Positions 54,000 to 63,849 are shown, counted from the stretch's first letter. The stretch is DNA of 64,000 nt from Sulfobacillus acidophilus (GCA_003023745.1 PXYV01000004.1:46213-110212); one strand, 5' to 3'. Notes: generated by a model from the sequence alone, not told the origin. Program-made: numbers and translations.

Positions 54000-56440
54000 G
54001 CGACCACCACGTTAACTAAACGCGTCGGAATCACCACCACCTTCTTGACTGTCCGCCCCTTGAGGTAGGGCACCAGGGTGGCATGACTCAAAACCAGTTC
54101 TTGAATCCGTTGCACGTCCCAATCCACGCCCACCATTATCCGTCCGCGCACCTTGCCATTAATCTGAATCGCAATCTCCACCTCATCTTCGATTAGCGCG
54201 GCGGCATCATAGGTCGGCCAATTGGCTTCGTGCACGCTATCGGCATGTCCCAGGCGCATCCACAATTCTTCCGCCAAATGTGGTGCCAAGGGCGCCAATA
54301 ATAGGGTGAGGGTTTCCAAAAGTCGGGTTTGCAGTGCCTGGGGCACCGACTCAATGTCTAAATAGAGCGCATTGGTGTACTCCATCAAGGCACTGACCGC
54401 AGTATTAAAGGCGCGGCGCGGACCTAAGTCTTCTGTCACCTTTTTGATGGTACGGGCTTGCATTCGCTCCAGTCTCTGAATGGCACCCACATCTTCAGCC
54501 TCCTGGCGCGGACGCGCCACCAGCCGAAAGACCCGCTGCAAAAACCGATATGAGCCTTCTACACCTTGTTGTGACCATTCGAAATCCTTCTCCGGCGGCG
54601 CTGCGAACAACATAAACAGGCGGGTCGCATCCGTGCCCCACTCGGCTAAAATCGTTTCCGGCGACAAGGTGTTGCCCTTGGACTTAGACATTTTGGCGCC
54701 ACCGTAAACCACCATGCCTTGCGATAGCAAACTCTGAAATGGTTCGTCTATCGTGAGCCAACCGGCATCATGCAGCACTTTCGCAAAAAAGCGCGAGTAC
54801 AAAAGGTGTAAAATAGCATGTTCCTTGCCACCCACATATTCGTCAACTGGCATCCAATAATCAGCATCCGCCCGATCAAACGGCTGATTCGCCAATGCCC
54901 CTGAGGTGTAGCGCAAATAGTACCAACTGGAATCGACAAAGGTGTCCATGGTGTCGGTCTCGCGCCGGGCCGGCCCCTGGCATTGAGGGCAGCGCACCTG
55001 CACCCACTCCTGCACCTGAGTCAGCGGGGACGCTCCGCGACCGGTAAATTCCACATTTTCGGGTAAAAGCACGGGCAGTTGGTCCTTGGGAACTCCCACG
55101 GGTCCGCATGTCGGGCAGTGAATGATGGGAATGGGCGCGCCCCAATAGCGTTGGCGCGAGATGAGCCAATCGCGCATGCGATACGTAACGCGCGGTTCGC
55201 CATGACCCTTACGCTGCAACTCGGCTGCAATCGCGCCCTTCGCATCCTCCGACCGCATGCCCGTAAAGACTCCAGAATCCGTCAGAATGCCCGGCGCCAC
55301 ATACGGCAATTGGGGCGAGTCCCCCGACTCCGGCACAACCACCGTGCGAATCGGCAATGCATATTTTTGGGCATACAGATAATCGCGTGCATCGTGCGCC
55401 GGCACGCCCATAACGGCACCTGTGCCGTAGTCCACGAGCACATAATTCGCCACCCAAACCGGAATTTGGGCCTCGGTTAACGGATGGCGAGCATAGATGC
55501 CGGTAAATACGCCACGTTTTTCGGTCGTCTCAGCAGTTCGTTCAATGTCGCTGACTTGGCGCTCCCGTTGGACAAATGCGCGCACCGCCTCGGCCTCCGG
55601 CCGGTTCTGAATGATCCGCTCCACTAGGTGATGTTCCGGCGCCAATACCAAGTAGGTCGCCCCATACAGAGTATCGGGACGCGTGGTAAATACAGTCACG
55701 CTTTCATCGAGGCCAACCAGATCAAATTGCACGACTGCTCCTTCGCTGCGACCAATCCAATTGATCTGCTGGACCTTGATGTCTTGCGGCCAATTGACTG
55801 TGTCCAATCCGGCCAACAGGCGGTCTGCATAGTCCGTAATGCGAAAGTACCACTGCGTTAAGTCGCGTTTCGTCACCGGTGAGTCACATCGCCAACACAA
55901 TCCGTCTTCGACCTGTTCGTTGGCCAACACCGTCTCGCAACTCGGGCACCAGTTCACCGCCCCTTCCCGTTGATACGCGAGGCGGCGCTCAAAGAACAGC
56001 AGGAAGAGTTCTTGGGTAAAGCGGTAATAATCCGGCAAACAGGTGGTAACTTCCCGCTCCCAATCAAAGGAGAGGCCCATTTGCCGCATTTGTTGCTTCA
56101 TATAACCAATGTTGGCGAGAGTTGACACTTTGGGTGGAACCCCGGACTTAATCGCGGCGTTTTCAGCCGGCATGCCAAACGCATCCCATCCCATGGGATG
56201 CAGCACGGCATAACCTTGCATGCGCCGATAGCGCGCAATGACATCCCCAAGAGTGTAGACCCGCACGTGTCCCATATGCAAATGGCCTGACGGATAGGGG
56301 AACTGTTCTAGACAGTAATACTTCGGTTTGTCGGTTACTCGCTGGGCGCGATAGATGTTGTCCGCATCCCAGCGTTCACGCCAAAACGCCTCGACCGCCG
56401 GCACATCATACCGGTCGACACTCTGTGCCTTCTGTGACAT
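53996..56440 (-). CDS. leuS: leucyl-tRNA synthetase
   Basis: Charges tRNA-Leu. The 814-aa class I synthetase has the HIGH-type motif PYPSGHLHMGHVRVYTLGD, an editing domain with FTTRPDTLYGATYLVLAPEH, and the KMSKS loop KMSKSKGNTLSPETIL, plus a C-terminal tRNA-binding domain. It starts at the ATG 56440 after GGAGGAAGAGAG. A T-box leader with a terminator lies directly upstream and should let uncharged tRNA-Leu induce the gene. Confidence 0.97.
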   Translation of the reverse strand: MSQKAQSVDRYDVPAVEAFWRERWDADNIYRAQRVTDKPKYYCLEQFPYPSGHLHMGHVRVYTLGDVIARYRRMQGYAVLHPMGWDAFGMPAENAAIKSGVPPKVSTLANIGYMKQQMRQMGLSFDWEREVTTCLPDYYRFTQELFLLFFERRLAYQREGAVNWCPSCETVLANEQVEDGLCWRCDSPVTKRDLTQWYFRITDYADRLLAGLDTVNWPQDIKVQQINWIGRSEGAVVQFDLVGLDESVTVFTTRPDTLYGATYLVLAPEHHLVERIIQNRPEAEAVRAFVQRERQVSDIERTAETTEKRGVFTGIYARHPLTEAQIPVWVANYVLVDYGTGAVMGVPAHDARDYLYAQKYALPIRTVVVPESGDSPQLPYVAPGILTDSGVFTGMRSEDAKGAIAAELQRKGHGEPRVTYRMRDWLISRQRYWGAPIPIIHCPTCGPVGVPKDQLPVLLPENVEFTGRGASPLTQVQEWVQVRCPQCQGPARRETDTMDTFVDSSWYYLRYTSGALANQPFDRADADYWMPVDEYVGGKEHAILHLLYSRFFAKVLHDAGWLTIDEPFQSLLSQGMVVYGGAKMSKSKGNTLSPETILAEWGTDATRLFMLFAAPPEKDFEWSQQGVEGSYRFLQRVFRLVARPRQEAEDVGAIQRLERMQARTIKKVTEDLGPRRAFNTAVSALMEYTNALYLDIESVPQALQTRLLETLTLLLAPLAPHLAEELWMRLGHADSVHEANWPTYDAAALIEDEVEIAIQINGKVRGRIMVGVDWDVQRIQELVLSHATLVPYLKGRTVKKVVVIPTRLVNVVVA

Positions 56441-56455
56441 CTCTCTTCCTCCAAC

Positions 56456-56662
56456 AAAAAAACCCCTAGACTGCTAGGGACGAGCATCTACCCGCGGTAC
56501 CACCCCGGTTGGCTCCCTAGGCGGAATCCCACTTCCCGAGCGTTAACGGGACTCACCGCGACCTCCCCCCTGACGCGAGACACCTGGCTTGGCTGGCATC
56601 ACCCGCCAATTTCCGCCCCCTGTCTCGTCAATTCGGGTTTACGCATCGTAGACGGTATCGTT
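56456..56662 (-). ncRNA. T-box leader of leuS
   Basis: The minus-strand leader holds the T-box core GGGGTGGTACCGCGGG (56492-56509) and, just before the gene, a terminator stem CCCTAG-CTAGGG followed by seven T. A GACGAGACA / TGTCTCGCGTC pairing upstream may be Stem I, which looks short for a T-box. The specifier codon could not be assigned with confidence. Confidence 0.88.
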
Positions 56663-56669
56663 ATGGGGT

Positions 56670-56698
56670 ATTTTATGCTAATTAGGCGTCTAACGCAA
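56670..56698 (-). promoter_or_regulatory. promoter of the leuS T-box transcript
   Basis: On the minus strand TTGCGT (56693-56698) and TAAAAT (56670-56675) are 17 bp apart, placing the start of transcription near 56662, at the head of the T-box leader. Confidence 0.6.
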
Positions 56699-57087
56699 AC
56701 GAGACGATTGCAAAAACGGGAGCCAAAAACGAGAAGGGGAGGGCGGAAACCGCACCCGCTTCCTCAGCGTCCCAAGAATAGTTGCACGTTCCATACGTTT
56801 TGCCGCTAGGTTGTGCAGCAAACTCGACGGGCATTTTGCGGCAGAGTACGGGGAGACCCCGTCGGGATAATCTCGGATTTGCTACCGTCTATCGCGTATG
56901 GTGTTAACTTTTTTCCCGACGCTGTCCTGTCTTTGACCGTCGTCATCATCTGGGGAAGGAACTCTCGCGCCACCTCACCCTATCGGGTTTAGGTGGGGGT
57001 CTTGGGATCACTCCGAGAAGTTCCTGGGTCTGCGACCCCTGCCTGCCCGTCTCTCGCATGGTGCTGAACGGGCCTTTCGCTCACAAG
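56699..57087. other. intergenic region with a hairpin
   Basis: No gene seen. CCACCT-c-ACCC-tatc-GGGT-tt-AGGTGG (56970-56996) forms a long hairpin and could end transcription of the amine oxidase gene on the minus strand. Confidence 0.5.
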
Positions 57088-58371
57088 TTAGAGCAACAAT
57101 TGCTGCACTTCTTTGGCTGCACTCATGCCACTTAGCAACGCGCCTTCCATCCAGCCTGTCCATTTAACCGCGATGTCGGACCCGGCAAAGACGCACCGGC
57201 CTTCGGCCTGTCGCAGGTGAGCGCCATATTCGGTCATCTGCCCGGGACGGTAAGCCAACCAGGTTCCCAGCGCATACGGATCCTTGACCCAATCGTGCCC
57301 GTCACAGGCCACAAGGCGGGCTTCGGGCCAAAAGAATTGAATACTTTTTTCGATCTGGCCGCGGTCAGCCAGATCCAATGTCAAGGGCGCCCCGCCAAAC
57401 CCAACCAGCAACCGGCCTTGCGGCCACTCTTCTTGCTCCCCCACCCAGACCAATCCCGGCCCCAAACCGCTTGCGGTAAATTGTGGCGGAAGGCCTTGCA
57501 CCAGGGCCCAAACTTTGCTGGCTTGGCCAGCGTGCCGCTGCCGGGACACCGCCATCTTATCCGGATGCAGCTTAGGTGCAAACACGATTTGGGACCAAAG
57601 ATTCAGCGGAAGCGCAACAATGACGGCCCGGGCACGCAATACCTCACGGAACGCCGTTCTGACGCTGACGTACGTTCCATCTTGCTCGATCGCCGCCACT
57701 GGGGCATTTAACCTAATCGTAGCGCCGCTGCTGTCAGCCAACGCCTGCACCAATGCCGCCGTCCCCTGGGCAAAAAAAAACTCATCCGCCATTTCAAGAG
57801 CCTCGGGAGAGCATTGTGAGGATGCCAGCCAACCCAACAGCGACAATGCCGACACCATCGTCCAATCGGCTCCAAACATATTGATCACCATGCTCTGCAG
57901 CGCTTCTTGCGTGGCAGGCGACACATGCCAATCGCGAACCAGATGGGCAACCGACACATCTAAGTCGAGCGGGGGCTCGAGTAGCGGTGCCTCGGGCGAC
58001 AAGGTGCGCGCCAACGCGATGAGCCGCTCGACAGCCTGCTCCAGATCCTTGCGATCGGCCAAGGGCACTAGTTCGCCAACCTCGAGCCTCTTCCCTGCAA
58101 TCACCCCATAGGCCCGATGTCCCGATGGGCGACGCTTCAGTGGCAATCCGTAACGTGCGATTTCACGCGCCATACACGGCTGCCATTGCGGAATAACCCA
58201 TGTCCCTCCCATCTCGACCCAATTGTCCGTTGCCTCAAAGGGTCTGTACCAGGTTCTGCCGCCCAGCCGATTACGTGCCTCCAATACCGTCACAGACACA
58301 TTTTGGTCGCCCAACTCGCGTGCCGCCATGAGTCCCGCTAAACCGCCACCAATGACGATAACATCAGGCAT
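57088..58371 (-). CDS. flavin amine oxidase (monoamine oxidase family)
   Basis: FAD-dependent oxidoreductase of the amine oxidase superfamily. The 427-aa product starts at ATG 58371 and opens with the dinucleotide motif DVIVIGGGLAGLMAARELGD, then ARNRLGGRTW, typical of MAO/LSD-type enzymes. A C-terminal GRCVFAGSDIAVKWTGWMEGALLSG matches the FAD-covering motif. No Cys for covalent flavin is apparent at the usual end site. Substrate unknown; likely a primary amine or a carotenoid-like substrate. It stands alone near TnpB remnants. Confidence 0.88.
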   Translation of the reverse strand: MPDVIVIGGGLAGLMAARELGDQNVSVTVLEARNRLGGRTWYRPFEATDNWVEMGGTWVIPQWQPCMAREIARYGLPLKRRPSGHRAYGVIAGKRLEVGELVPLADRKDLEQAVERLIALARTLSPEAPLLEPPLDLDVSVAHLVRDWHVSPATQEALQSMVINMFGADWTMVSALSLLGWLASSQCSPEALEMADEFFFAQGTAALVQALADSSGATIRLNAPVAAIEQDGTYVSVRTAFREVLRARAVIVALPLNLWSQIVFAPKLHPDKMAVSRQRHAGQASKVWALVQGLPPQFTASGLGPGLVWVGEQEEWPQGRLLVGFGGAPLTLDLADRGQIEKSIQFFWPEARLVACDGHDWVKDPYALGTWLAYRPGQMTEYGAHLRQAEGRCVFAGSDIAVKWTGWMEGALLSGMSAAKEVQQLLL

Positions 58372-58400
58372 CGACGCACCTCTTTCACTATGAGAGATGT

Positions 58401-59591
58401 TCATGCATACGCGAATTCGTTAGCCTGCAGCATACACCAAAGAGACCACGAATGACTAAAAATGCTTGTCAGCGACCCCACCCTCAAGGGCGGAGCTTGC
58501 AGCTCGGCGATCCCGCCTGCCGCGTGCGGCTGGTTGACAACAGCCCCACCGGCAATGTTGCCCGCCGCGATGGTGTCGGCGGGCCCAGCGAAGCCACGAC
58601 CGATACACCGAGAGGAGGTTTGATTGGGACGATTGCGCCTATCGATCAATCCACAACAGGGACACGTGCGCGAGGTATTGCGCCGATTCACGCACACCGC
58701 CGGCATTCCGGTGAGCTGCGCTTTGTATTGGATAAACTGCCGTAGTTGATAGAACGCCCAACTGTAATGGCGGTTTTAAAGCCGATGTGGCGCCTTTTGA
58801 ACCGTTGTCCTGTCGCGGATCCCCGTCAGGTCTTCGAGGGCAATGCCGCGACGAGTGCCTTGGGCGGTCGCCACCACCTGTTTGGCAATGCGGTGATTCT
58901 TGTTCGTCGCCACGCGCTGCTCCTTGCACCGTCGCTTCTTGAGCAGGCGTTTGGCCGATTTCGTGCCTTGCTGTTGCAACCGTTGCCGCAGCTTGGCATA
59001 GCGCTTGCGGGGGCCGTTCAGGTGGCCGCCCGAGTAGGTCTGGCCGTCCGAATCGGCGGCGATATTAACAATGTCGCGATCCACGCCCAACCAATCGTCC
59101 GGTTGCACGGGCGGCGGTTCGGGCACGTCCACAACGACCGCCAAGTAAAACGTTCCGTCCCGATACAGCAAATCGGCTTGGCCGCGCATACGATCCGTCC
59201 GCGCCTGATGGTAACCATCCAGGACAACGGGGATGATCTGCCGCCCGTCCAATGTCAGGATCGACACGCGGTCGACGCCTTTCCACGAAAACAGGCGTTG
59301 ATCATACACCATCGCCCCATGTGGATGGAAGGTCGGCTGCACCCGCTTGTCCCGCTTGTAAGCTTCCGCCACTTTGCTGATCGCCCGCACCGTCATTTGG
59401 AGCGACAAGCCAAAGGTGGCGCGAATGTCGGCATAGACCAGCTTTTGCAGGCGGATCTCGTTCGCGGTGTGTTCGCGAAATGCGGTCACCGCAATGGTGT
59501 TACACGCGGCGTTAAACCGCTCCATCGTCTGGAGCAGCGCCTGTGCCTGATCGGGAGTCGGTTGGAGTTTGATCATCAACGTCAATTTCAC
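58401..59591 (-). pseudogene. TnpB (IS200/IS605-type) gene with premature stop
   Basis: Begins near GTG 59591 with KLTLMIKLQPTPDQAQALLQ and has RuvC-I WLGVDRDIVNIAADSDGQTY, RuvC-II RRGIALEDLTGIRDRTTVQK, then an in-frame TAA right after KAPHRL. The frame reopens as YSWAFYQLRQFIQYKAQLTG and RNTSRTCPCCGLIDRRNRPN, then ending CIGRGFAGPADTIAAGNIAG. The second Cys of the last zinc pair is Arg. So the nuclease is broken by one nonsense codon and its zinc finger is damaged. The end of the element (58478-58493, CCACCC-TCAA-GGGCGG hairpin) still looks intact, as does a TGAA-loop hairpin at 59652-59673. Confidence 0.85.
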
Positions 59592-59749
59592 GAGAGGAGT
59601 ACAGCATAAAATGATCAATGACGCAAACATTTCGCAAATCGACGCGCTGCCGCCCCGTCCTGAAGGGCGGGGCCCCCGCGCTGGGTTCCTGGTGAATGGA
59701 CCTTCCCTCGGCAATGTCTAGTCAACGACCCCGGCGGGAGCTTATGATT

Positions 59750-60087
59750 CCCCGGAAGTGCGGACGGTAGTCGAAGCTGTCTCCTTCGTGAGTGGGGTCG
59801 TATCGTAGGGCGGTTGACAACATGTTCACGAGGGGCGGGCGCACCGGTCACCCGGGACTCAATTCTCTGCCGGTAAAGGTTCATGGCGCCAATCCGATCA
59901 TCGTTCACGCGGTGATACATTGTTGACACACAAAGCGGTGCCGATGCTTCACGTGATTGCCGCACCCGACGTGCTCACCTGTCGAACCGCTGTGCGTGGC
60001 ATAGCGCGGATCGACCGCGGCCGTGCGCACTTGATATCGCGCCGCTTTATCTTCGCGCATTGCCGGGCCAAGCCACACCCTATCTTT
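59750..60087 (-). pseudogene. relic of a second TnpB C-terminus
   Basis: The minus strand reads AARYQVRTAAVDPRYATHSG, then a zinc-finger remnant CGNHVKHRHRFVCQQC and, after a frameshift, DDRIGAMNLYRQRIESRVTG, matching the end of a different TnpB type. The start and most of the gene are missing, and the first zinc Cys is lost. It indicates repeated insertion of IS605-type elements at this spot. Confidence 0.6.
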
Positions 60088-60169
60088 ACTTAAAATAGCA
60101 AGATCAGCGAGTCCTTCAGGTAATCTAATTTATGTGTTGATGCCATCAATTGAGGTAGGAGTGAATACC

Positions 60170-61585
60170 ATGTTCGCACGATTTGTCATGGACCCAGACT
60201 TCCTTTCGGGGAGGCCTAGCGACTCTCTGATGCTGGCTCAATGGTGGATGCAAACCAGTCCCCACCAAACCGTCTACGTGCTTGATGACGTAGGACACTA
60301 TCTTGGGTTGGTCAGGTTATCCGCTGACTTAAATTGGGACACCCCCGGAACGCTCGCCGATCATATGGTCCCAGCCCACGCCACCGCAACCATACGTCCG
60401 GAGGATGAAGTTGAGTCGTTGGCGTCACTGTTTTCTGCGCATCCGGACTGGCCTTCCATTGCAGTCGTGGATTCCCAACAGATCATGCGGGGGGTGATTA
60501 CTCGCGATGTTCCGCTGACTCCACGAAAGCCTGCCCCAAACTATGAGCAAGCGCAAGCAAGCGGTATGTTGGCGGCCCATCTCGTCGAAGTGTTGCACTC
60601 CGGGCTGATCATTGTCGATGCGCATGGGGTCGTGCGCCTGTTGAATCCGTATGGAGCGGAATTGTTGGGCGTAACGGCCGAGCACGTGTTAGATCGCCCC
60701 TACGAGGAATTGGCGCAGTATCTCTTCTGGCATATGCGTGATTATCTGCGCGACAGCGCGGTGCCAAAGGCGCTAAGCGCCGAGGCCGACAACGGCGATC
60801 GAGAATTCGTGATTCAAAACGGGCGCCATATCCGATTCTCATTTGGAACCATGCGGGAACGAGATACACTGGTGGCAATCGTCATCACGTTTGTCGATGT
60901 GACCGAACTCAGAAATGCCGAACAAAAGGCCGAAGACACCGCACGGGAAGCCGAAATGGCGTTTGCATTGGCACTGCCTAACAGCAAGGTAGAAATGAAG
61001 TTAAAATCGTCTCCCGAATATCAAGACCTGTACGATCCCGTGACGGGCCAAGCCACCGTTACCGCTATTATCCCTGACGGAACCTATTGGCACGTCGTGA
61101 ACGGCTTACGCATCATGGCAGAGCTCAAGGAAATTGGCGTGTTTCAATTGGTTGGCCTGGATAAAGATACGATGGTTCAAGCCTTTATCTTTCACGACAT
61201 CGGCAAGGACCAACCACGCCTCGCGCTGAGACAAAGCTTTGTTCCCGCTGAAACCTTTGAGCCAGGGCCGCTGCACGCCGCCCGCAGTGCCGATTGGGCT
61301 GCAAAAGACTATCACCTGTCAGCCGACGTCCAGTGGATTATCCGCTATCATCACACGCCCGAATCTGATCTGCCCAACGACTTTCCGAAAGCCTTAAAGC
61401 CGATGTGGCGCCTCTTGCGGCTGATCGACGGCCTATCTGCCGGAATCACGCGGCGCCAAGCCAAAATTGCCCCAATCACGCGCGATGGCACCATTCTCAC
61501 CATACGTGAAGACAACGATGACTTACGCTATCGGCGCGCCTACACCATCTCCATTTATACGGGCGAGGAACACTCACTCCCATAA
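60170..61585 (+). CDS. CBS-PAS-HD domain signalling protein
   Basis: The 471-aa product from ATG 60170 has, in order, a CBS pair (residues 20-110; VYVLDDVGHYLGLVRLSADL and IAVVDSQQIMRGVITRDVPL), a PAS domain (EVLHSGLIIVDAHGVVRLLN through LVAIVITFVDVTELRNAEQK) and an HD domain with FIFHDIGKDQPRL and later LIRYHH-type IIRYHHTPESDLP and LLRLIDGLSAGITRR. No membrane span. It probably senses a small molecule and hydrolyses a nucleotide; the HD active residues look intact. The mid-part (AEMAFALALPNSKVEMKLKS) is like other Sulfobacillus-type PAS-HD proteins by impression only. Function unproven. Confidence 0.82.
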   Translation: MFARFVMDPDFLSGRPSDSLMLAQWWMQTSPHQTVYVLDDVGHYLGLVRLSADLNWDTPGTLADHMVPAHATATIRPEDEVESLASLFSAHPDWPSIAVVDSQQIMRGVITRDVPLTPRKPAPNYEQAQASGMLAAHLVEVLHSGLIIVDAHGVVRLLNPYGAELLGVTAEHVLDRPYEELAQYLFWHMRDYLRDSAVPKALSAEADNGDREFVIQNGRHIRFSFGTMRERDTLVAIVITFVDVTELRNAEQKAEDTAREAEMAFALALPNSKVEMKLKSSPEYQDLYDPVTGQATVTAIIPDGTYWHVVNGLRIMAELKEIGVFQLVGLDKDTMVQAFIFHDIGKDQPRLALRQSFVPAETFEPGPLHAARSADWAAKDYHLSADVQWIIRYHHTPESDLPNDFPKALKPMWRLLRLIDGLSAGITRRQAKIAPITRDGTILTIREDNDDLRYRRAYTISIYTGEEHSLP

Positions 61586-61812
61586 ACGATGGCCACTATC
61601 CCATGGGGGTCAGCCGAAATTGTTTCATGGTCTTACGCATTGCAACCGGTGTTTGCCTCTGGGAGCACCGCCGGGCCGTCTGGAACATTCGGTGGATGGC
61701 CCGCTGCCTAAGCCTATAGCCGACGACGCGAGCCTTGCAATTTGCCGAAGTCTTGTGTATCGCACAGTATATAATGGGGGCAATGGATCACTCGGGAAGG
61801 AACGTGAAACAT

Positions 61813-63309
61813 GTGACCGTCGTCGATATCGTGGCAGGCACCTCATTGTTGATTAATATCGCCCTCTTTATCCTCCTCTTAACCGGAGGATTGGTCAGAA
61901 GCTTGCAAACCTTTATGAAACAGCAAATGGAAATGTTGGCCAAAGGACAAGAACGGTTAGAAAAGGCACTGCAAGACAGCCTGTCGCTGGCCCGGGTGGA
62001 GTCCGGCCAAGCCGCGCAACATTTGCGCGAAGAAGTCGCTGGACACATCCAAACACTGGGCCAGGCACAAACCGATCTAGTGCGGACGGCAACCCTGGAT
62101 CAGGCCAAACTCATCCAAAATCTGCGAGAGTTTGAAGAAAGCACCCTGAAGCATATGGCAGCCGCCGACAAGGAACGCTTTGACACGTTCTCCCGCCAAA
62201 CGGACGACGGATTAGCTCAGCAGAACCGACACCTATCGGCCCTCATCGGCGAAATGGCCCTGCAACAAAAAAATCTCTTGGATTCATTTATGAAGCAGCT
62301 GGCCGAACTGACGCAAATGAACGCGACCAAGCTGGAACAAATTCGGACTACAGTGGAACAACAACTGACGGCCTTGCAAAAAGATAACAGCGAAAAACTG
62401 GAGTTGATGCGGGCCACCGTCGACGAAAAACTGCACCAAACGCTGGAACAAAGGCTGGGCGAATCATTCAAGCTGGTCAGTGAACGGCTCGAGCAAGTGC
62501 AAAAGGGATTAGGAGAAATGCAATCTCTGGCCTCGGGAGTCGGAGACTTGAAGAAAGTGCTGACTAATGTCAAGACGCGCGGGACGCTCGGCGAGATTCA
62601 ACTTGACAATATTTTGGAACAAATTTTAACGCCCGACCAATACGAATCCGCCGCCATCGTAAGGCGCGGCAGCCAGGAGCGCGTCGACTTCGCGGTGCGC
62701 TTGCCGGGCCGTGACGATGCCGGAGATGTTGTCTTGTTGCCTATTGATGCCAAATTCCCGTTAGAGGACTATCAACGCCTGGTGGAGGCACAAGAATCCG
62801 CGGATCTCGGGCAAGCGCAAGAAGCCGCAAAATTCTTAGAGACGCGCATTCGGGCCGAGGCTCGGAGCATTTCCGAAAAGTATGTGAACCCGCCCACCAC
62901 GACCGATTTCGCCATCTTGTTTGTGCCGATTGAAGGCTTATTCGCGGAAATTCTGCGCCGCCCGGGGTTATGGGAAGGGATACAGCGCGACTATCACGTC
63001 ATTGTCACCGGCCCCACCACGATTACCGCGCTATTGAATAGTCTCCAAATGGGCTTTCGCACGCTAGCCATCCAAAAGCGATCAAGCGAGGTGTGGAAGC
63101 TTCTCGGTGCGGTGAAGACGGAGTTTGGCAAGTTTGGCGAAGTGCTTGAAAAAACGCAAAAGAAGCTCCAAGAAGCCAGCAACACCATTGACTCGGCAAC
63201 CGTTCGAACTCGGGCCATTGAGCGCCAGCTCAGGACCGTGCAAGCGTTGCCGGTCGAAGAAAGCCAGCCTCTGCTGGAGGCGCTGGAAGGCAGTGTCGGC
63301 GAACGTTAA
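61813..63309 (+). CDS. rmuC: DNA recombination protein RmuC
   Basis: RmuC family membrane-anchored protein thought to limit inversions between repeats. The sequence has a membrane anchor (TSLLINIALFILLLTGGLV), long coiled coil (residues 25-250) and the RmuC core with TRGTLGEIQLDNILEQILTP, LPGRDDAGDVVLLPIDAKFP and TTDFAILFVPIEGLFAEILR. The start is uncertain: GTG 61813 suits the GGAAGGAA site, but ATG 61783 or GTG 61804 are possible. A TATAAT lies at 61770-61775, so the longer start would be almost leaderless. Confidence 0.92.
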   Translation: MTVVDIVAGTSLLINIALFILLLTGGLVRSLQTFMKQQMEMLAKGQERLEKALQDSLSLARVESGQAAQHLREEVAGHIQTLGQAQTDLVRTATLDQAKLIQNLREFEESTLKHMAAADKERFDTFSRQTDDGLAQQNRHLSALIGEMALQQKNLLDSFMKQLAELTQMNATKLEQIRTTVEQQLTALQKDNSEKLELMRATVDEKLHQTLEQRLGESFKLVSERLEQVQKGLGEMQSLASGVGDLKKVLTNVKTRGTLGEIQLDNILEQILTPDQYESAAIVRRGSQERVDFAVRLPGRDDAGDVVLLPIDAKFPLEDYQRLVEAQESADLGQAQEAAKFLETRIRAEARSISEKYVNPPTTTDFAILFVPIEGLFAEILRRPGLWEGIQRDYHVIVTGPTTITALLNSLQMGFRTLAIQKRSSEVWKLLGAVKTEFGKFGEVLEKTQKKLQEASNTIDSATVRTRAIERQLRTVQALPVEESQPLLEALEGSVGER

Positions 63310-63408
63310 CAGGAGTCAACAAACCAGAGACCCGTTCGGGCTGACGGGAAATTCACATCAAGGTGCCTAGAAGCGGAAGCATCGGCTATCGAACCTTTAC
63401 CTTGCTGG

Positions 63409-63729
63409 TTACTGTCTCGCCAAAATGCGCGGCAAGTGCGGATAGCGGAGATGCAACACCACTGAACGCAAGCCCCATACGATCGCTATCCCCAGGGCAA
63501 TCTCCCAGGTGACGGGCGTGGTCTGATGCAACACGACGGCCACGGCTCCTTGTAGCCCAAACACGACCAGCAGTCCTTTGCTCATGGAGACGGCCTGCGC
63601 GATGTCCTCAATGCGGGTGCCGACATACCCGTTATGCGCAAATAGCCGCGCCGCCACCCGCCGAATCTGGTCCTCGCGTTGCGCGCGAATTTCTTGGTTC
63701 GCCCATTTGTGCGGGGCACTCAGTGTCAC
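63409..63729 (-). CDS. TetR-type helix-turn-helix fused to membrane segments
   Basis: The 106-aa product has a TetR N-terminus (REDQIRRVAARLFAHNGYVG, TRIEDIAQAVSMSKG) that is replaced after residue 50 by hydrophobic spans (LLVVFGLQGAVAVVLHQ, WEIALGIAIVWGLRSVVLHL). The normal TetR ligand domain is absent. It looks like a chimera formed by deletion, or a small membrane-tethered regulator. The start codon at 63729 is a GTG lying inside its own Shine-Dalgarno-like AAAGAGGTG, so the true start is uncertain. Confidence 0.6.
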   Translation of the reverse strand: MTLSAPHKWANQEIRAQREDQIRRVAARLFAHNGYVGTRIEDIAQAVSMSKGLLVVFGLQGAVAVVLHQTTPVTWEIALGIAIVWGLRSVVLHLRYPHLPRILARQ

Positions 63730-63849
63730 CTCTTTGTACTGAACACATGGTCAATGATAGCCGGTGTTAGTCGGGAAGCAAGATGGATCTAAAAGAACAG
63801 GCAGCCAGGCCATTGGGCGTTTGTCTATCGGCCCCCGTCGTTTTGGCTA

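Noticed and set aside
58746-59609. 287-aa plus-strand ORF
   Set aside because: Antisense shadow of the TnpB gene.
59615-59965. 116-aa minus-strand ORF counted as a gene
   Set aside because: It is one frame of the frameshifted second TnpB relic, not a gene in its own right.
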